Assembly (NCBI GenBank): GCA_963921825.1
Contig: OY997589.1
Span: 79,716,523-79,780,522 of the forward strand
DNA: 64,000 bases
Direction of reading: 5' to 3'
From: Erodium maritimum
Lineage: Eukaryota > Streptophyta > Magnoliopsida > Geraniales > Geraniaceae
Shown: positions 10,801-20,249 of the stretch, piece by piece
How the letters are laid out: each line of letters starts with the position of its first letter
How positions within the stretch are numbered: the stretch's first letter is position 1
Program-made: the position numbers and the translations under genes
Notes under the pieces: model-generated
Databases searched by the model: none
Seen by the model: the letters and a program-made list of their open reading frames with translations, nothing else
What the model was told of the DNA's origin: nothing

Positions 10801-12098
10801 ACAATAATATTATTAGAATTGCTCGAATTAGTATAGGACGTGAGCTTACCCGAGTTAGAGGTCATGTGATTGGTTGCCCCCGAGTCCATATGCCAAGTAT
10901 CATCCGACGTATGCAAGGATAAATTCGCCATAGCATGTGAAATATCCGTTGGAATGTGAGACGGTGCTGTTGGAGACATATTGGGCTGTGCTGCTGCTGA
11001 GAAGTAGGCTTGCTGTTGCGCATGGGCCTGCTGATGCTGCGCATGGGCCGGATGCTGAGCAAAGGAATGGGCCTGCTGTGGAGCCCGTGAGCTGGCGGCC
11101 CAAGAGGGGGGCTGGCCTGCTTGAGGACCTGAAGTCCATGGTGGACTTTGGGCGGGAAACGGGCAAGGTGGCGCCGACCAACCACCTTGCCAGGCTTGCT
11201 GCTGCGGTGAATAACCCGGCCAAACCTGCTGCTGCTGACAGTGTGAGGCCGGTGAAGACCACTGGGGCGGTCGCTGCTGCCGGGAATGAGTGGCGTTCCG
11301 GCCACCATTTCAGTACGACCTGGTTGGGTTACCGCGAGCACGAGAGGAGCCGCCACGAGGTCCACACTGTTGCCGAGGTTGAGAACGGTCCGAGGGCATG
11401 CCGGAGCGAAAATCCCGACCATCTTCCACTGATGCTTGGAGGGCTGCGCCAGCAGCAGCAGAAGCCGAGTAGGCTTGGCGGGCTTTCCGGGTCTCCTCGA
11501 GAATGAGTTTGGACCGAGCCTCGTGAAACGGTGGAAGCGGGTACATGTGTTGAATGATAGTGGCGACACCGTCATAGCTCTCCGAAAGACCCGTCACAAG
11601 TTGGCTCACCAAACGGTCATTGGTGATAGGAGCACCGACATTCGCTAGCTGATCAGCAAGCATTTTCAACTCCTGACAATAAGAGGAAACATTAGAAAAA
11701 TCGTCCAAACGGACCAGCGAAAACTGATTTTCCAGGTAGACAACACGTGAGTTTTTGTTGTCCTGAAAAACATTCCGAAGTGCATCCCAAGCTTGGAGAG
11801 CAGTGGCACCCGGGGTGATAATAGTTTGGAGGAGATCACCCGAAATTGTGCCGTATATCCATTGAAGGACAGCTGCATCAAGCCGTTTCCATAAGGCATC
11901 CTGAGTAGTAGAAGCAGCGATAGGGACGGAGGTGTCCTGAGTAGGTGAATCGATATGATCCAGAACATCATAGAGCTGGCAATGGACACGAAAAAGCTCC
12001 GCCCATAAGACATAGTGACCTTTCTCGAGCTCAAGAATCACAGGAATGTGAAGTTTGATATTTGAAACCGTCAAAGCCGGGTGAAATTTCTCGGCCAT
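7806..12098 (-). pseudogene. gag-pol region of the Ale-like copia element
   Basis: Read on the minus strand: gag at 12098-about 11310 (starts MAEKFHPALT, with the UBN2-type copia gag fold), the protease motif WHMDSGATNHM and gag-pre-integrase WHSRLGHP within 10979-10440. Integrase follows with zinc-binding and DDE parts (VLFLDDYSN, SSQNGRAERK), then RT with NGTWALVPRPPN, a QLDVKNTFLHG block and a YVYDI active-site region, and RNase H with SSTEAEYRG and IFTKGLP. The products would form the particle, cut the polyprotein, copy the RNA and integrate the DNA. Gag and pol share one frame, as is usual for copia. A few breaks make it a fossil. Confidence 0.88.
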
Positions 12099-12309
12099 GG
12101 TTGTTCAGCAAGCTTAACAATTAATGAAAATAAGCTTAGCAAATAAAGAAGGACAAACAAGTACAGAAGCTCAAGCAATTAATGGCGTGCAAAAGCAACA
12201 ACCAATGAGGCCAAAAATGGAGAAACACAGTAGCACAACGCACCAAAGCAAAATAAAGGATGCGCGATCAGGAAAAAAAATAGAAGAAGAAAGCAGAGTT
12301 CAATTAGAA

Positions 12310-12323
12310 CTGTTCTGATACCA
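12310..12323 (-). other. Primer-binding site of the Ale-like copia element
   Basis: Minus strand TGGTATCAGAACAG directly adjoining the 5' LTR; TGGTATCAGA is complementary to the 3' end of initiator tRNA-Met, the usual copia primer. Confidence 0.85.
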
Positions 12324-12464
12324 TATTGTAAATGATTTTTGTTGCCGTGTTCTATTCATTGAGTCCTATCTTATACATGTGGTTTAGTATCCTAGATATA
12401 CATGGATACAATTTTGAAATACAAATACAACTATTTCAAATACATGATATTATCTTATCTAACA
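12324..12464 (-). repeat. 5' LTR of the Ale-like copia element
   Basis: 141 bp, one mismatch to 7671-7811. It adjoins the primer-binding site at 12323 and the GTCAG duplication at 12465-12469. Confidence 0.92.
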
Positions 12465-12469
12465 GTCAG

Positions 12470-12528
12470 AGAAGTTCGTCGCCGCCACTCGATGCATGGT
12501 GGCTGTCAGAGAATTTCGTCGCCGCCAT
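12470..12528 (-). pseudogene. Start of LINE ORF1 (MAATKFSDSHHASSGGD)
   Basis: A minus-strand ATG at 12528-12526 opens MAATKFSDSHHASSGGDE. The DSHHASSGGD peptide reappears at 7665 on the other side of the copia insertion. The two are a direct duplication of about 44 bp that existed before the copia insertion, and the duplication places a stop after the first copy. Upstream (12529 to about 12600) is a plausible LINE leader. The ATG choice rests on continuity with the downstream Ser/Pro-rich frame. Confidence 0.5.
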
Positions 12529-12599
12529 GTTCGCTAAAACCCTTATTGCAAAGAGAAAAGAATCGCGTGTGTCAATTCAATTCGTGAATAACTCGTTTT

Positions 12600-13055
12600 T
12601 GATGCAGTAGTGTATTCTCAAGTAAAATTGTATTCTCAAGTAACTCTATGCTGTTGTGAATGTAACTCAATATATCCAAGTTGGTGTAGTCGACTCCATG
12701 TGTGCTACAGTTTATAAAAGTCGTTTTTTATCAGGTTGAATTACAAAGTCGTTTTTTATTGGAGGTTAAATTATAAGTTGTTAGTTCTTAGTAGTCAACT
12801 TCCAACTCGGGTGCACGATCAGAGTTGAAATAGCAAGATGATATATCATGTGCATGTAAGGGTAGCTGTAAGATTATAAATGAATGGTGACAAGTATCAT
12901 TTCACATCATATCCTGTGAAATGGTCATCTATCTTTTACAAAAACATGTCAAATTACACAAAATAAAAGTAGAAAAAGTTTTTTTTTTTTGTAAAATTAT
13001 AACACCTACTTCTGGTAGATGTGGTAGACTAACAAACGCAAGTTATACAACAATT
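12600..13055. other. No gene seen
   Basis: AT-rich sequence with short repeated phrases (GTATTCTCAAGTAA twice near 12611-12643 and GTCGTTTTTTAT twice near 12720-12760). I see no coding or element signature. Confidence 0.5.
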
Positions 13056-13070
13056 AAGAGACAAAATCAT

Positions 13071-13909
13071 AGGTGTTTGCAGAAACTTATGATCGCTTAT
13101 GTATGTCTCTTCCTAGTGATTGGTGAAACCTAGGGGCTGCGCTCTCTGCGCAGCCTCCTCCCCTCCCCCTCCTTCTCCACCATCGAAACTCTTGAAACTC
13201 CTAACTCAAAGCGCTCTTCTACCCTAACCACCAGGGTCCATTCTACCCATTTATGGGTGTTACTTTTTTGTTTTAGTCTTTTTTTGCATCCGGTCTACCC
13301 TCACAGGTCGCCGCCCATCGTTCAATCCGTGCCACGGTCTCTCCCTCGTCTCGCGCTACCGTTCCTGCATCGCCGGCCCGACCCCGCCTTCGAGCCAGTA
13401 GCCACCGTGCCCCCCTTCCGTTCTCCAGAAGACAGGCTCCACGCTCCGCTTTCCATCTGCAGCGCCCTACTGCCCCAGGGTCACCCCTCGGCTGCATGGG
13501 CCTGCTCCCTAGATGGATCTGGGATCCGGGAGGAGGGACGGTCGTTTGGGACCTATTTCACAGGCACCCAAAATCGGGACTCCCAACCCCGAACAATCCT
13601 TTGCAGCAGGGAGGTCTCGGGGAATCCGCACTTAAGGTTGATTCTCTAGAAGGTTTCACTGTTTTAGGTCGAATAACATTTTGGCTAAATAAGTTTAGGA
13701 ATTTGGTTTATTTTCATACTGTAACGTTGTATCGAGGAACACTTGAGTTCGGATCTGCGAATCAAAGCAGACTATATGTATGGAACCATGTGCGCTCGAC
13801 GGGCTACGGCCAGTTGGGACAAAAAGCCGGTATCCAGGACTGTTATGTCCCTCCTTGTAATCATGATATGATTTCGTAATACAACTTCCTCTTTCCCGTT
13901 TAAAAAAAA
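13071..13909 (+). mobile_element. Short poly(A) retroposon of unknown family
   Basis: The segment ends in a poly(A) run at 13902-13910. It is flanked by the imperfect direct repeat AAGAGRCAAAATCAT at 13056-13070 and 13910-13924 (14 of 15 match), the kind of long duplication left by LINE machinery. The 5' part is C-rich and carries GCTGCGCTCTCTGCGCAGCC, a small hairpin. I recognise no reverse transcriptase or ORF1 motif. It may be an internally deleted LINE, a SINE-like element or a processed transcript copy. Confidence 0.5.
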
Positions 13910-14272
13910 AAGAGGCAAAATCATCAAATGAGAACGTTATACCACCTTTTTTTTTTGCTTTTTTGGTGTGATTTGACATGTTTTGTAAAAAAAACCCACC
14001 TTTGGGTTAAGATCTGTCACAAAAAGGTGCGCGCAGTTAGGACTTGCAAATGACCTTTCTGGCACAGTTAAGATTCGACGTTATACCATTTATTTATGAT
14101 AGTTTTTCATTTTGTTATCATGTTACCATTTTTCGGATTATCGTGAAGATTATGCACAATAATTTCACGTATGTAGAATGTTTTAAAGACGTTATATGTA
14201 TAATATGTACTATGTTTTATGTCAAAGTATAGTTTCACGTCTAGGAAAAATGAAATATGTATATAAAAGTAA

Positions 14273-14573
14273 GAGATAATTGTACAAAACTACCCTAAAG
14301 TTTCGTGCACAAATGAGGTGATGCACAAAATTTTGTCCACACTTTATGGGTGCACTGAAGTTTTGTCCACGCTTTATGGGTGCATTGAAGTTTTGTCCAC
14401 GCTTCTATTCAATCCAGGAAGCACTGCCCAGACCATCATTCTGAACATCCCTATTACGTCAAAAATAAAAAAGTCGTGGACAAAACTTCTGGGTAGCCAC
14501 ACAGTGTGGATGGAACTTTATGCATCAACTTGTTTGTGTACGAAACTTTAGGGTAGTTTTAGACAATTCTCCC
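14273..14573. mobile_element. Mutator-like MITE (301 bp)
   Basis: The inverted ends share CTACCCTAAAGTTTCGT and extend about 41 bp (14273-14313 against 14533-14573). A perfect 9 bp duplication, TAAAAGTAA, flanks them at 14264-14272 and 14574-14582. A 9 bp duplication is the hallmark of Mutator-like elements. The middle holds a repeated GAAGTTTTGTCCACGCTT phrase. No coding capacity. It lies just upstream of the BAHD pseudogene exon, probably in its former intron. Confidence 0.85.
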
Positions 14574-14695
14574 TAAAAGTAACAAACACACTCAAACTAC
14601 CATCATATAATCTAATAAAACATGCATGCACATACGTGGAATTGGAAAGCTCCAACTTGTGTGTTTATATTTTTCTCTTTGTGATCTATTTACAG

Positions 14696-15591
14696 GTGAC
14701 ACGTTTGAAGTGCAACAGATTTATTGTTTCTCTTCGTTATGTTCATGTTGTTGGCGATTGATTTGGTGTGCATCAGTTCCTGAATGCAATATGTAAAACG
14801 GCACGTGGCGCAAATAGGCCATCGATCTTACTTGTGTGGAATAGAGAAATTTTTAGTGCTAGGGATGAACCGCACGTGACATTTCCCCACACTGAGTATG
14901 ACAAAAACACCGGTCCTACGTACCCATTTAAAAACCAGGATGATTTCATTGAACGCTACTTCTTTTTCGGATCTTCTGAGATGTCTACGATTATGAGATC
15001 TGTTCCAAAACAACTGAGTCTTTTTACCTAGCTTGAGGCCCTAACAGCATACCTATGGCGATGTCGAACCAAAGTGCTTGAGCTTGATCCTGAAGACGAG
15101 GTGCGCTTGCACTTCGCCATGAACTCGCGTGACAAGCTGAATCCTCCGTTACCATTAGGGTTTTACGGTAATGCATTGGCGGTTCCAATTGCAGTTACCA
15201 CCGCAGGTGAGAGTCCGTTGGAATATGCAATGAAGTTGGTGAGAACCGCAAAGCCAACTTCCATGAAAGAGTATTTACAATCTACCGCTGATCTTTTAGT
15301 CATGAAAGGTCAGCCATGAAAAATTCATATGTTGTGTTTGACGAGTTGGACTATGGTTGGGGAAAGCCTTGTTTTGGGGGGGCACCCACAACGGAGAAAG
15401 GTGTGCTAAGCTTCTATACGAAGTTTAGAAACAAGATGGGAGAGGTTGGGAGATTGGTCAACGTTGGTATGCCTGCTCCGGCCATGAACAAGTTTACCAA
15501 GGAATTGGACGTCATGCTACCTCTAAAGGATCATAGTCCTTTACGTTCAATATTGAAAGCATGCATTAAATACAAGAGGGGTCGGGGCTAG
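14696..15591 (+). pseudogene. BAHD acyltransferase pseudogene (benzyl-alcohol O-benzoyltransferase-like), exon 2 only
   Basis: BAHD enzymes move an acyl group from acyl-CoA to alcohols or amines in the plant cytosol. Reading starts after a TTTACAG intron end with VTRLKCNRFIVSL. The catalytic HxxxD survives as HVVGD (14744-14758), and the structural DFGWG appears as DYGWG (15349-15363). Between them LEALTAYLWRCRTK, PPLPLGFYGNA and PTSMKEYLQSTADLLVMKG match the benzoyl/anthraniloyl-transferase branch. Stops at 14759-14761 and 15029-15031, and a frame change near 15316, disable it. The family has about 440-460 residues; only the second-exon part (about 300) is here. Exon 1 was not found upstream, where a MITE and a retroposon now lie. 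This is the only recognisable former host gene in the window. Confidence 0.85.
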
Positions 15592-16100
15592 AAGAGCTTC
15601 TTTTTCACCGATTATGTTCGGATTGGGATGTTAAAATCCTGGATTATTTATTTCCATATCTTATTGTGTTGTTTGTTGATTTTTTAAAGATGTTTTGGGA
15701 TTTTTTGTTGAGGAATAAAGGCTTTTATTTAACTATCCGTCATCAAAATACGTCGAAGAGGTTCAGAGATAACTATCCCTGACACTTAAAAACAGACGAA
15801 GAACGGACCTCTTTAGCAAGCCAGTGAGTTGTCTTGTTCGTTGAATGCCTAAAAAATATATAAGGACATCATCGAGTGTAGATGATAAATCAATACCATC
15901 CAAACTAATCAAACCCAACGGTGCCTGAAAAGAGCACATCTTAGGAATTAAGTGCACCATAGTCTTGCACCATAGCCAAGTATAGCCTGCATAAGCTTAA
16001 GGTCAAGACTGTGCTATTTAGTGCATACTAAGAAAGGCTTTCTGTGTTTATCTTTCCCCTGAAGTATTGTGTTTAAAGTGTGCTTGCCACAAAAATAGCC
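15592..16100. other. No gene seen downstream of the BAHD pseudogene
   Basis: Contains the former 3' flank of the pseudogene and then sequence of unknown origin. A small open frame on the minus strand (15960-15763) resembles nothing I know. The last 140 bases may belong to the 3' end of a decayed copia element (next entry). Confidence 0.4.
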
Positions 16101-16240
16101 AAAGGGGGAGATTGTTGTTATATCCGAGATTATAAGCGCTCGAAGAGTGGAACTGAGATGTGATCTCAGGCTTAGAGGGAGATCTTGTTTTAGGTTTGTC
16201 ATATTTTAACAATATCATAGGGTTGATATGATGATATGAG
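16101..16240 (+). mobile_element. Copia polypurine tract and start of 3' LTR (remnant)
   Basis: AAAGGGGGAGA at 16101-16111 followed by TGTTGTTATAT is the polypurine-tract/LTR-start layout of plant copia elements, seen with a CCAAAGGGGGAGATTGTTG context as in SIRE-like families. Only about 130 bp of LTR is apparent before gypsy gag sequence begins. No pol is readable upstream. Old and fragmentary. Confidence 0.4.
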
Positions 16241-16258
16241 AACTTGTTGTTGCCTTGG

Positions 16259-17480
16259 TCAGTAATGATGAGTTTGAGTCACTGTTGGGGGTTTGTGTGA
16301 TGCTTTGACCTTGATTCTGTGCTCTTCCTTCTTGGCCAGGATCATAGCTTGATAGAGGGTTTGAGGATCATGCATGAGTACCTCTACCTCCAATTTTGGG
16401 TCTAAATCAGCAACATAGTTGGATACAAAGTAAGCTTCAGTGTAGTGGGGGTTTCCGTTGAGGACTAGTAACCTCAATTCCTAAAAATTTTCATCATATT
16501 GTGCCAATGACCCATCCTGCTTCAGTTTATTAAATTCACTTTCAATATCAGCATGTCCTACTTCCTCAAATTTACTTATCAGGTCTATATAGAACCTCTC
16601 CCAATGAATCAAGCCCCTCCCAAAGGCATATTCAGCAAACCAATATCCAGGGGAGCCAGTTAAGTGCAAGGAAACTATTCTCACTTTGTGTTCTTCAGGT
16701 ATTGCACAATAGTAAAAGTAAACATTACATTTTCTTATCCAATTCCTCACTCCTTTTCTATCAAAGAGAGGAAACACCAAGTTGGGAGTCTTAAAAGTTA
16801 GCTCAGGGATTTGGTTTAAGGGATACATTTGTGGTATAATTAGAGGTGGTGGTTGTGGTAAAGCGGGCATGGGTATTGTCTGTGGTGGGTAAGGCATGTA
16901 CTGTGGAGGATATGGGAAAGTTTGCATAAATTGATAAGGGTTAAGCTGGTGTATGGGGAAAAAAAAATGTGGAACTAGAATTTGTTGTTGGATGTTTTGT
17001 GGTATTGGGAATGGGTTGTGAGGTGTGGGAAGTGTCTGTGGCGTTTTTGGTATGGGGAGTGATGGTATAGGATGAGGTCGTTGTAACTCAGGTCAAGTAA
17101 TTGGTGTAGCTCGTTGCTGGGTGTGGGATACCCAGGAAGATGGATCTCAGGTTTAAATAGGCCTCAGATGCGAGTGTAAAAATGGGTCAGGAGGCTGATT
17201 CTGATGGGGGTGAATATGACAAACACTGAGGAGTGATAGGAATTGACGGATTCCCTAACCTCGGAACCTGAGAGCTAGATGCTTCCTGAAATGGTGTTGG
17301 AATGCCTTTATCTTGCATCAACAACACCATTTCTCTCTGTAGATCTTCCATGCCATCAAGACGTACTCGCAAGGCTTCGTTGTCCATCTGAGCTCTGCGA
17401 TGTGCTGATTTCAGCTTTGAAATCTCAGCACCCAGCTCCGATTCAGTGCCTTCCCTCTCCGGTTCACTATTTGGAGTCAT
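16259..17480 (-). pseudogene. Gypsy gag remnant
   Basis: Three minus-strand stretches belong together in gag order: a helical, charged N-terminus (17480-17187), a Pro/Gln/Tyr-rich linker with the Retrotrans_gag core (16927-16481; IRKCNVYFYYCAIPEEHKVR, HLTGSPGYWFAEYAFGRG), and the end of the core (16477-16259; YFVSNYVADLDPKLEVEV). Gag forms the particle shell that encloses the element RNA. Broken; a small number of breaks. Confidence 0.7.
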
Positions 17481-17524
17481 CTAAGCCATTATCGGTCGCG
17501 GGATTGTAGGTCTCTGATACCACT

Positions 17525-19547
17525 TGTAACGATACTGATATGGATCGATACAAAAATAATTTCAAAGCGGAAATGAGGAGACTATGGTATTAATTTCTTG
17601 AGGAACGATTTTACAAATTCTAGGAAATGAAGAACGCTAGAAGATAAAATCTACTTCCTAAGAAAAGATAAGAACAACCAAAATCATCAGTGCCCTCAAT
17701 GGACAACCTCTCCCACTACAAAAGGACGTTGTCCTTCTTCAGAATCCGTTGACAAAACGGGACCACTCGATTACGTGCTACCCACGCGATGCAGACGAGC
17801 GAAGGAAGAAGAAGGTAGCACGTGAATCGCACACTGATAGCTACAACATTGAAACGCACCGTATTACTTAATGAAGATAACGGAAAAACAGAAATGTCTG
17901 TGACTTGAGATGCAAGGAACGTGACAATTTTCCGTAGACTTGGGGTATTTATTAAGAGATACAAAGGAAGATTGCAGGTTATTGCTGCCTTTTTTTTATC
18001 AGCAAAGTTTATTGATGGGGAAGGTTTTCAAACCGAAAACAGACCCAAGGGATTAACCCTCCATTACAACCCGAGAATACCACACCTGTACCTCAAACCA
18101 AACAACCCCAAAAAATGGGTGAACAAAGGTCTTAATACCCCTAAATTGGTAACTAGAAGCACAACAAGTACCCACGTAGGGGTAAGACTCTCTCCCAAGT
18201 AGATTTTACACCCTTAAAGCAATATATGTACCGACAAGGGCACAAAACAGAAACAAAAACAAAACGAAAACTAAAGAAAACAACAACACACCACAACCTG
18301 TAATCACCGAACAAGCTTATCAATAACCTCCAAAAGCAAACAGGAAAAAGAACGCCCAAAGCCCTCCGAAAAAAGCGAGCTCGAGTCTGCCATTCTCGAC
18401 CCAAGGTGTAGATCCCGAATCCGTTGCCTCCGATCAGTGAAGAACCAATCTCACCACTGGCCAGCACCAAACGACGACCTCGAAGGGCAAAGAGATACCA
18501 CCACTGCAGCAGGAACGGAGATCGCACAAGGGTCACACGCCGAGGAAGAACCCGACCACCGATCTGAACCCCAGAACTCCAGAACACCAGGGCCATCCCA
18601 CAGAACTCCGAAACCAGGTCAAAAGACCAAAACGCTCGCCAAAAATACATCGGCGAGTCCCCATACTGAGGAAACAGTGGGAGAACCAAGGAGGACGAGG
18701 AGGTCATGAAGAAATCAAATGGTTCAGGAGAAGGAGACAACAAAGGGACTCAGATCTACGCTCAACTTCACCCCAAAAAGGTGAGGAAGGAGCTCCCACC
18801 TGTAGATCTGAGTCTCACCCCAGTCAAGCAAAGAATGAGAAGAAGGGGTTGGAAAAGGTGCGAAGACGGAGGATAAGGAGAAGGATCGAAGAGGCACAAG
18901 TGAGAGGAAACCCACCCATAACTTCCACGGCCGAGGCCGCGAAAGCCACCGGCGGTGGCGAGGAAAACCCGAGGGAGAGAGGAAGCCACAGGTACAGATC
19001 GAGAAACCCTAGATCTGAGGGACACCGGAGCCTCAACGAAGGACGACACCGTTTCCGGTGGGTTGATCCACTGCTTGCCGCCGAAACGAGGCGGGCCAAC
19101 ACCCGAAACAACGTCCTCTGGCCAAGGACGGCGGAGCGACAAGGATGAAGAGGGCCAGGCCTGTAGATCTGAGGGAAAAACGACTAGATCTTAGTTCGGA
19201 ACGAAGGGGAAACGAAGGGGAAAGAAAAACAGCGAAGGAAGGCGGAAGGGAGAGGCCACCACCGGTGGCTCCTCGGTTAGAAGGACACGAGGGCCACCGG
19301 TGGAGGAGCGAGCAAGGGCGGCGGCGGGTGAAGAAGAGCGAGGGAGGAGTCGAAGGTTTTTAGAGAGAGAGAGAGCCTTTTACCCCTTTATTGCTGCCTT
19401 CTTGATTCTGTCTTTTGGGCTGCATATATCGATTTGCAATTTACAAAAATTAAAAGTCTATACTTCAATTCAGATGATACAAAGGCACCCAAACAAGGGC
19501 AATTTTTGTCTTTGTTATTGGGTTTTGGTTGCTGGATCTTGCTAACA
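17525..19547 (-). repeat. Gypsy LTR interrupted by a LINE-like retroposon
   Basis: The LTR end next to the primer-binding site is TGTTACAAG-side at 17525 (CGTTACA on the minus strand). The outer end is placed at TGTTAGCAAG (19547), by its TG start. Without the inserted retroposon the LTR is about 0.6 kb. A second LTR is not in the window, so the outer end is an inference. Confidence 0.45.
17992..19387 (-). mobile_element. LINE-like poly(A) retroposon (1396 bp)
   Basis: Flanked by a perfect 13 bp duplication TTATTGCTGCCTT (17979-17991 and 19388-19400), with the poly(A) tail at the low-coordinate end, so it reads on the minus strand. The 3' end, AATAAACTTTGCTGATAAAAAA, shares its last part with the segment ending at 673. 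The GC-rich 5' part carries many CCACCGG repeats and long open frames on both strands, without recognisable domains. No reverse transcriptase is present, so it needed another element's machinery. It inserted in a gypsy LTR. Confidence 0.75.
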
Positions 19548-19859
19548 ATATAGTTCGGGTTAGAGGAAGATACAGATTTGCTAGCTCATCCATGCTGCTG
19601 AAGTAATATATACTAGCAGTTGTTCTTAAAAGTAACCTTTGTCACTTTCAGGGACCAACTCGTGCTCTTCTGGCTGATCTAGCAGGTAATTTTATTTGAT
19701 CTTATTTTGATGTTGGTTTATATAATGTTTTTCATCCTGGGCATTCTGTAACTTGTATCTCTATAAGAGTTGATTGCTTTTAATTCTCTTAACAAGTTAT
19801 AAATAATGCATATTTGTATGTGCAAAACATTACAAAATGTGTTGTCTTTAATCCTTAGG

Positions 19860-20249
19860 CCCTGATCAACGAAATTTAGCACATGCTGTGTTTTGGTCAT
19901 GGATGGTTGTGGGAAACATTTTAAGCTTTCAGCTGGTTCTAATGGAAATTGGCACATGTGAATCTGATCTCCAGGCACCTCACCATTTTACTGTTCCTTT
20001 CCTCTGTGACAATCATGCAACTATACACATTGTGTCCAACTCATTCTTCCATGAACGAACGAAGCACATAGATATTATCTATCATTTCGTGCACCAACAA
20101 CTCCAGGCGGGTGTCCTTTGACCTCAACCAATCCCTAGTCGCAATCAACTTGCAGATATCTCCACACAGGGGCTGGGCCGTGACCATTTTCATACTCTTC
20201 TCTGTAAGTTGGGCATTCTTGACATTTACGCTCTAACTTAAGGGGGAGT
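19860..20249 (+). pseudogene. Copia RNase H end and polypurine tract
   Basis: The frame at 19888-20121 ends with the copia RNase H pattern FLCDNHATIHIVSNSFFHER, TKHIDIIYHFVHQQLQAG. Downstream, in other frames, come LADIS-TQGLGRDHF and KLGILDIYAP, the usual C-terminus. AAGGGGGAG at 20241-20249 is the polypurine tract. Only the 3' end of the element is present. Broken. Confidence 0.7.

Larger units (their letters stand above)
7671..12464 (-). mobile_element. Ty1/copia element, Ale/Retrofit-like, full length
   Basis: Two 141 bp LTRs (7671-7811 and 12324-12464) differ at one position, and GTCAG is duplicated at 7666-7670 and 12465-12469. Directly beside the 5' LTR is a TGGTATCAGA primer-binding site for initiator tRNA-Met, and a purine-rich tract precedes the 3' LTR. 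Small LTRs and a 4.8 kb total length fit the Ale/Retrofit lineage. The coding region shows gag, protease, integrase, RT and RNase H in copia order. It looks structurally whole, but the coding region is broken at a few points. LTR identity of about 99% makes it one of the youngest insertions here. Confidence 0.93.
1240..12600 (-). mobile_element. Plant L1-type LINE, first ORF (ORF1) and 5' UTR, split by three insertions
   Basis: Read on the minus strand, the pieces at 12600-12470, 7665-7235, 4649-3895 and 1918-about 1300 form one LINE 5' half in order: leader, ORF1 start (MAAT..., start codon at 12526-12528), a Ser/Pro-rich N-terminus, a DUF4283-type domain and a zinc-knuckle-like segment. The gaps are a copia element (TSD GTCAG), a solo LTR (TSD ACCTG) and a PIF/Harbinger element (TSD TAA). 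In the family, ORF1 is an RNA-binding protein that packages LINE RNA. I see no ORF2 downstream; the copy fades out near 1240-1330. The frame is broken by stops and shifts, so it is a dead copy. Piece order and domain order agree, which makes the single-LINE reading strong. Confidence 0.7.
16259..19547 (-). mobile_element. Ty3/gypsy fragment: LTR, primer-binding site and gag
   Basis: Minus strand: an LTR (about 19547-17525, interrupted by a LINE-like retroposon), then TGGTATCAGAG as primer-binding site (17522-17512), then gag to 16259. The gag frame opens MTPNSEPEREGTESELG with a coiled-coil-like segment, and the Retrotrans_gag core includes GVRNWIRKCNVYFYY and WERFYIDLISKFEEV. This resembles chromovirus gag (Reina/Galadriel/CRM side), though the lineage is uncertain. 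Protease and pol are absent. It is a broken 5' part of an element, fairly old judging by decay. Confidence 0.7.

Noticed and set aside
18153-18743. 196-codon minus-strand frame, very hydrophobic
   Set aside because: Part of a poly(A) retroposon; composition reflects T-rich sequence, with no membrane-protein family match.
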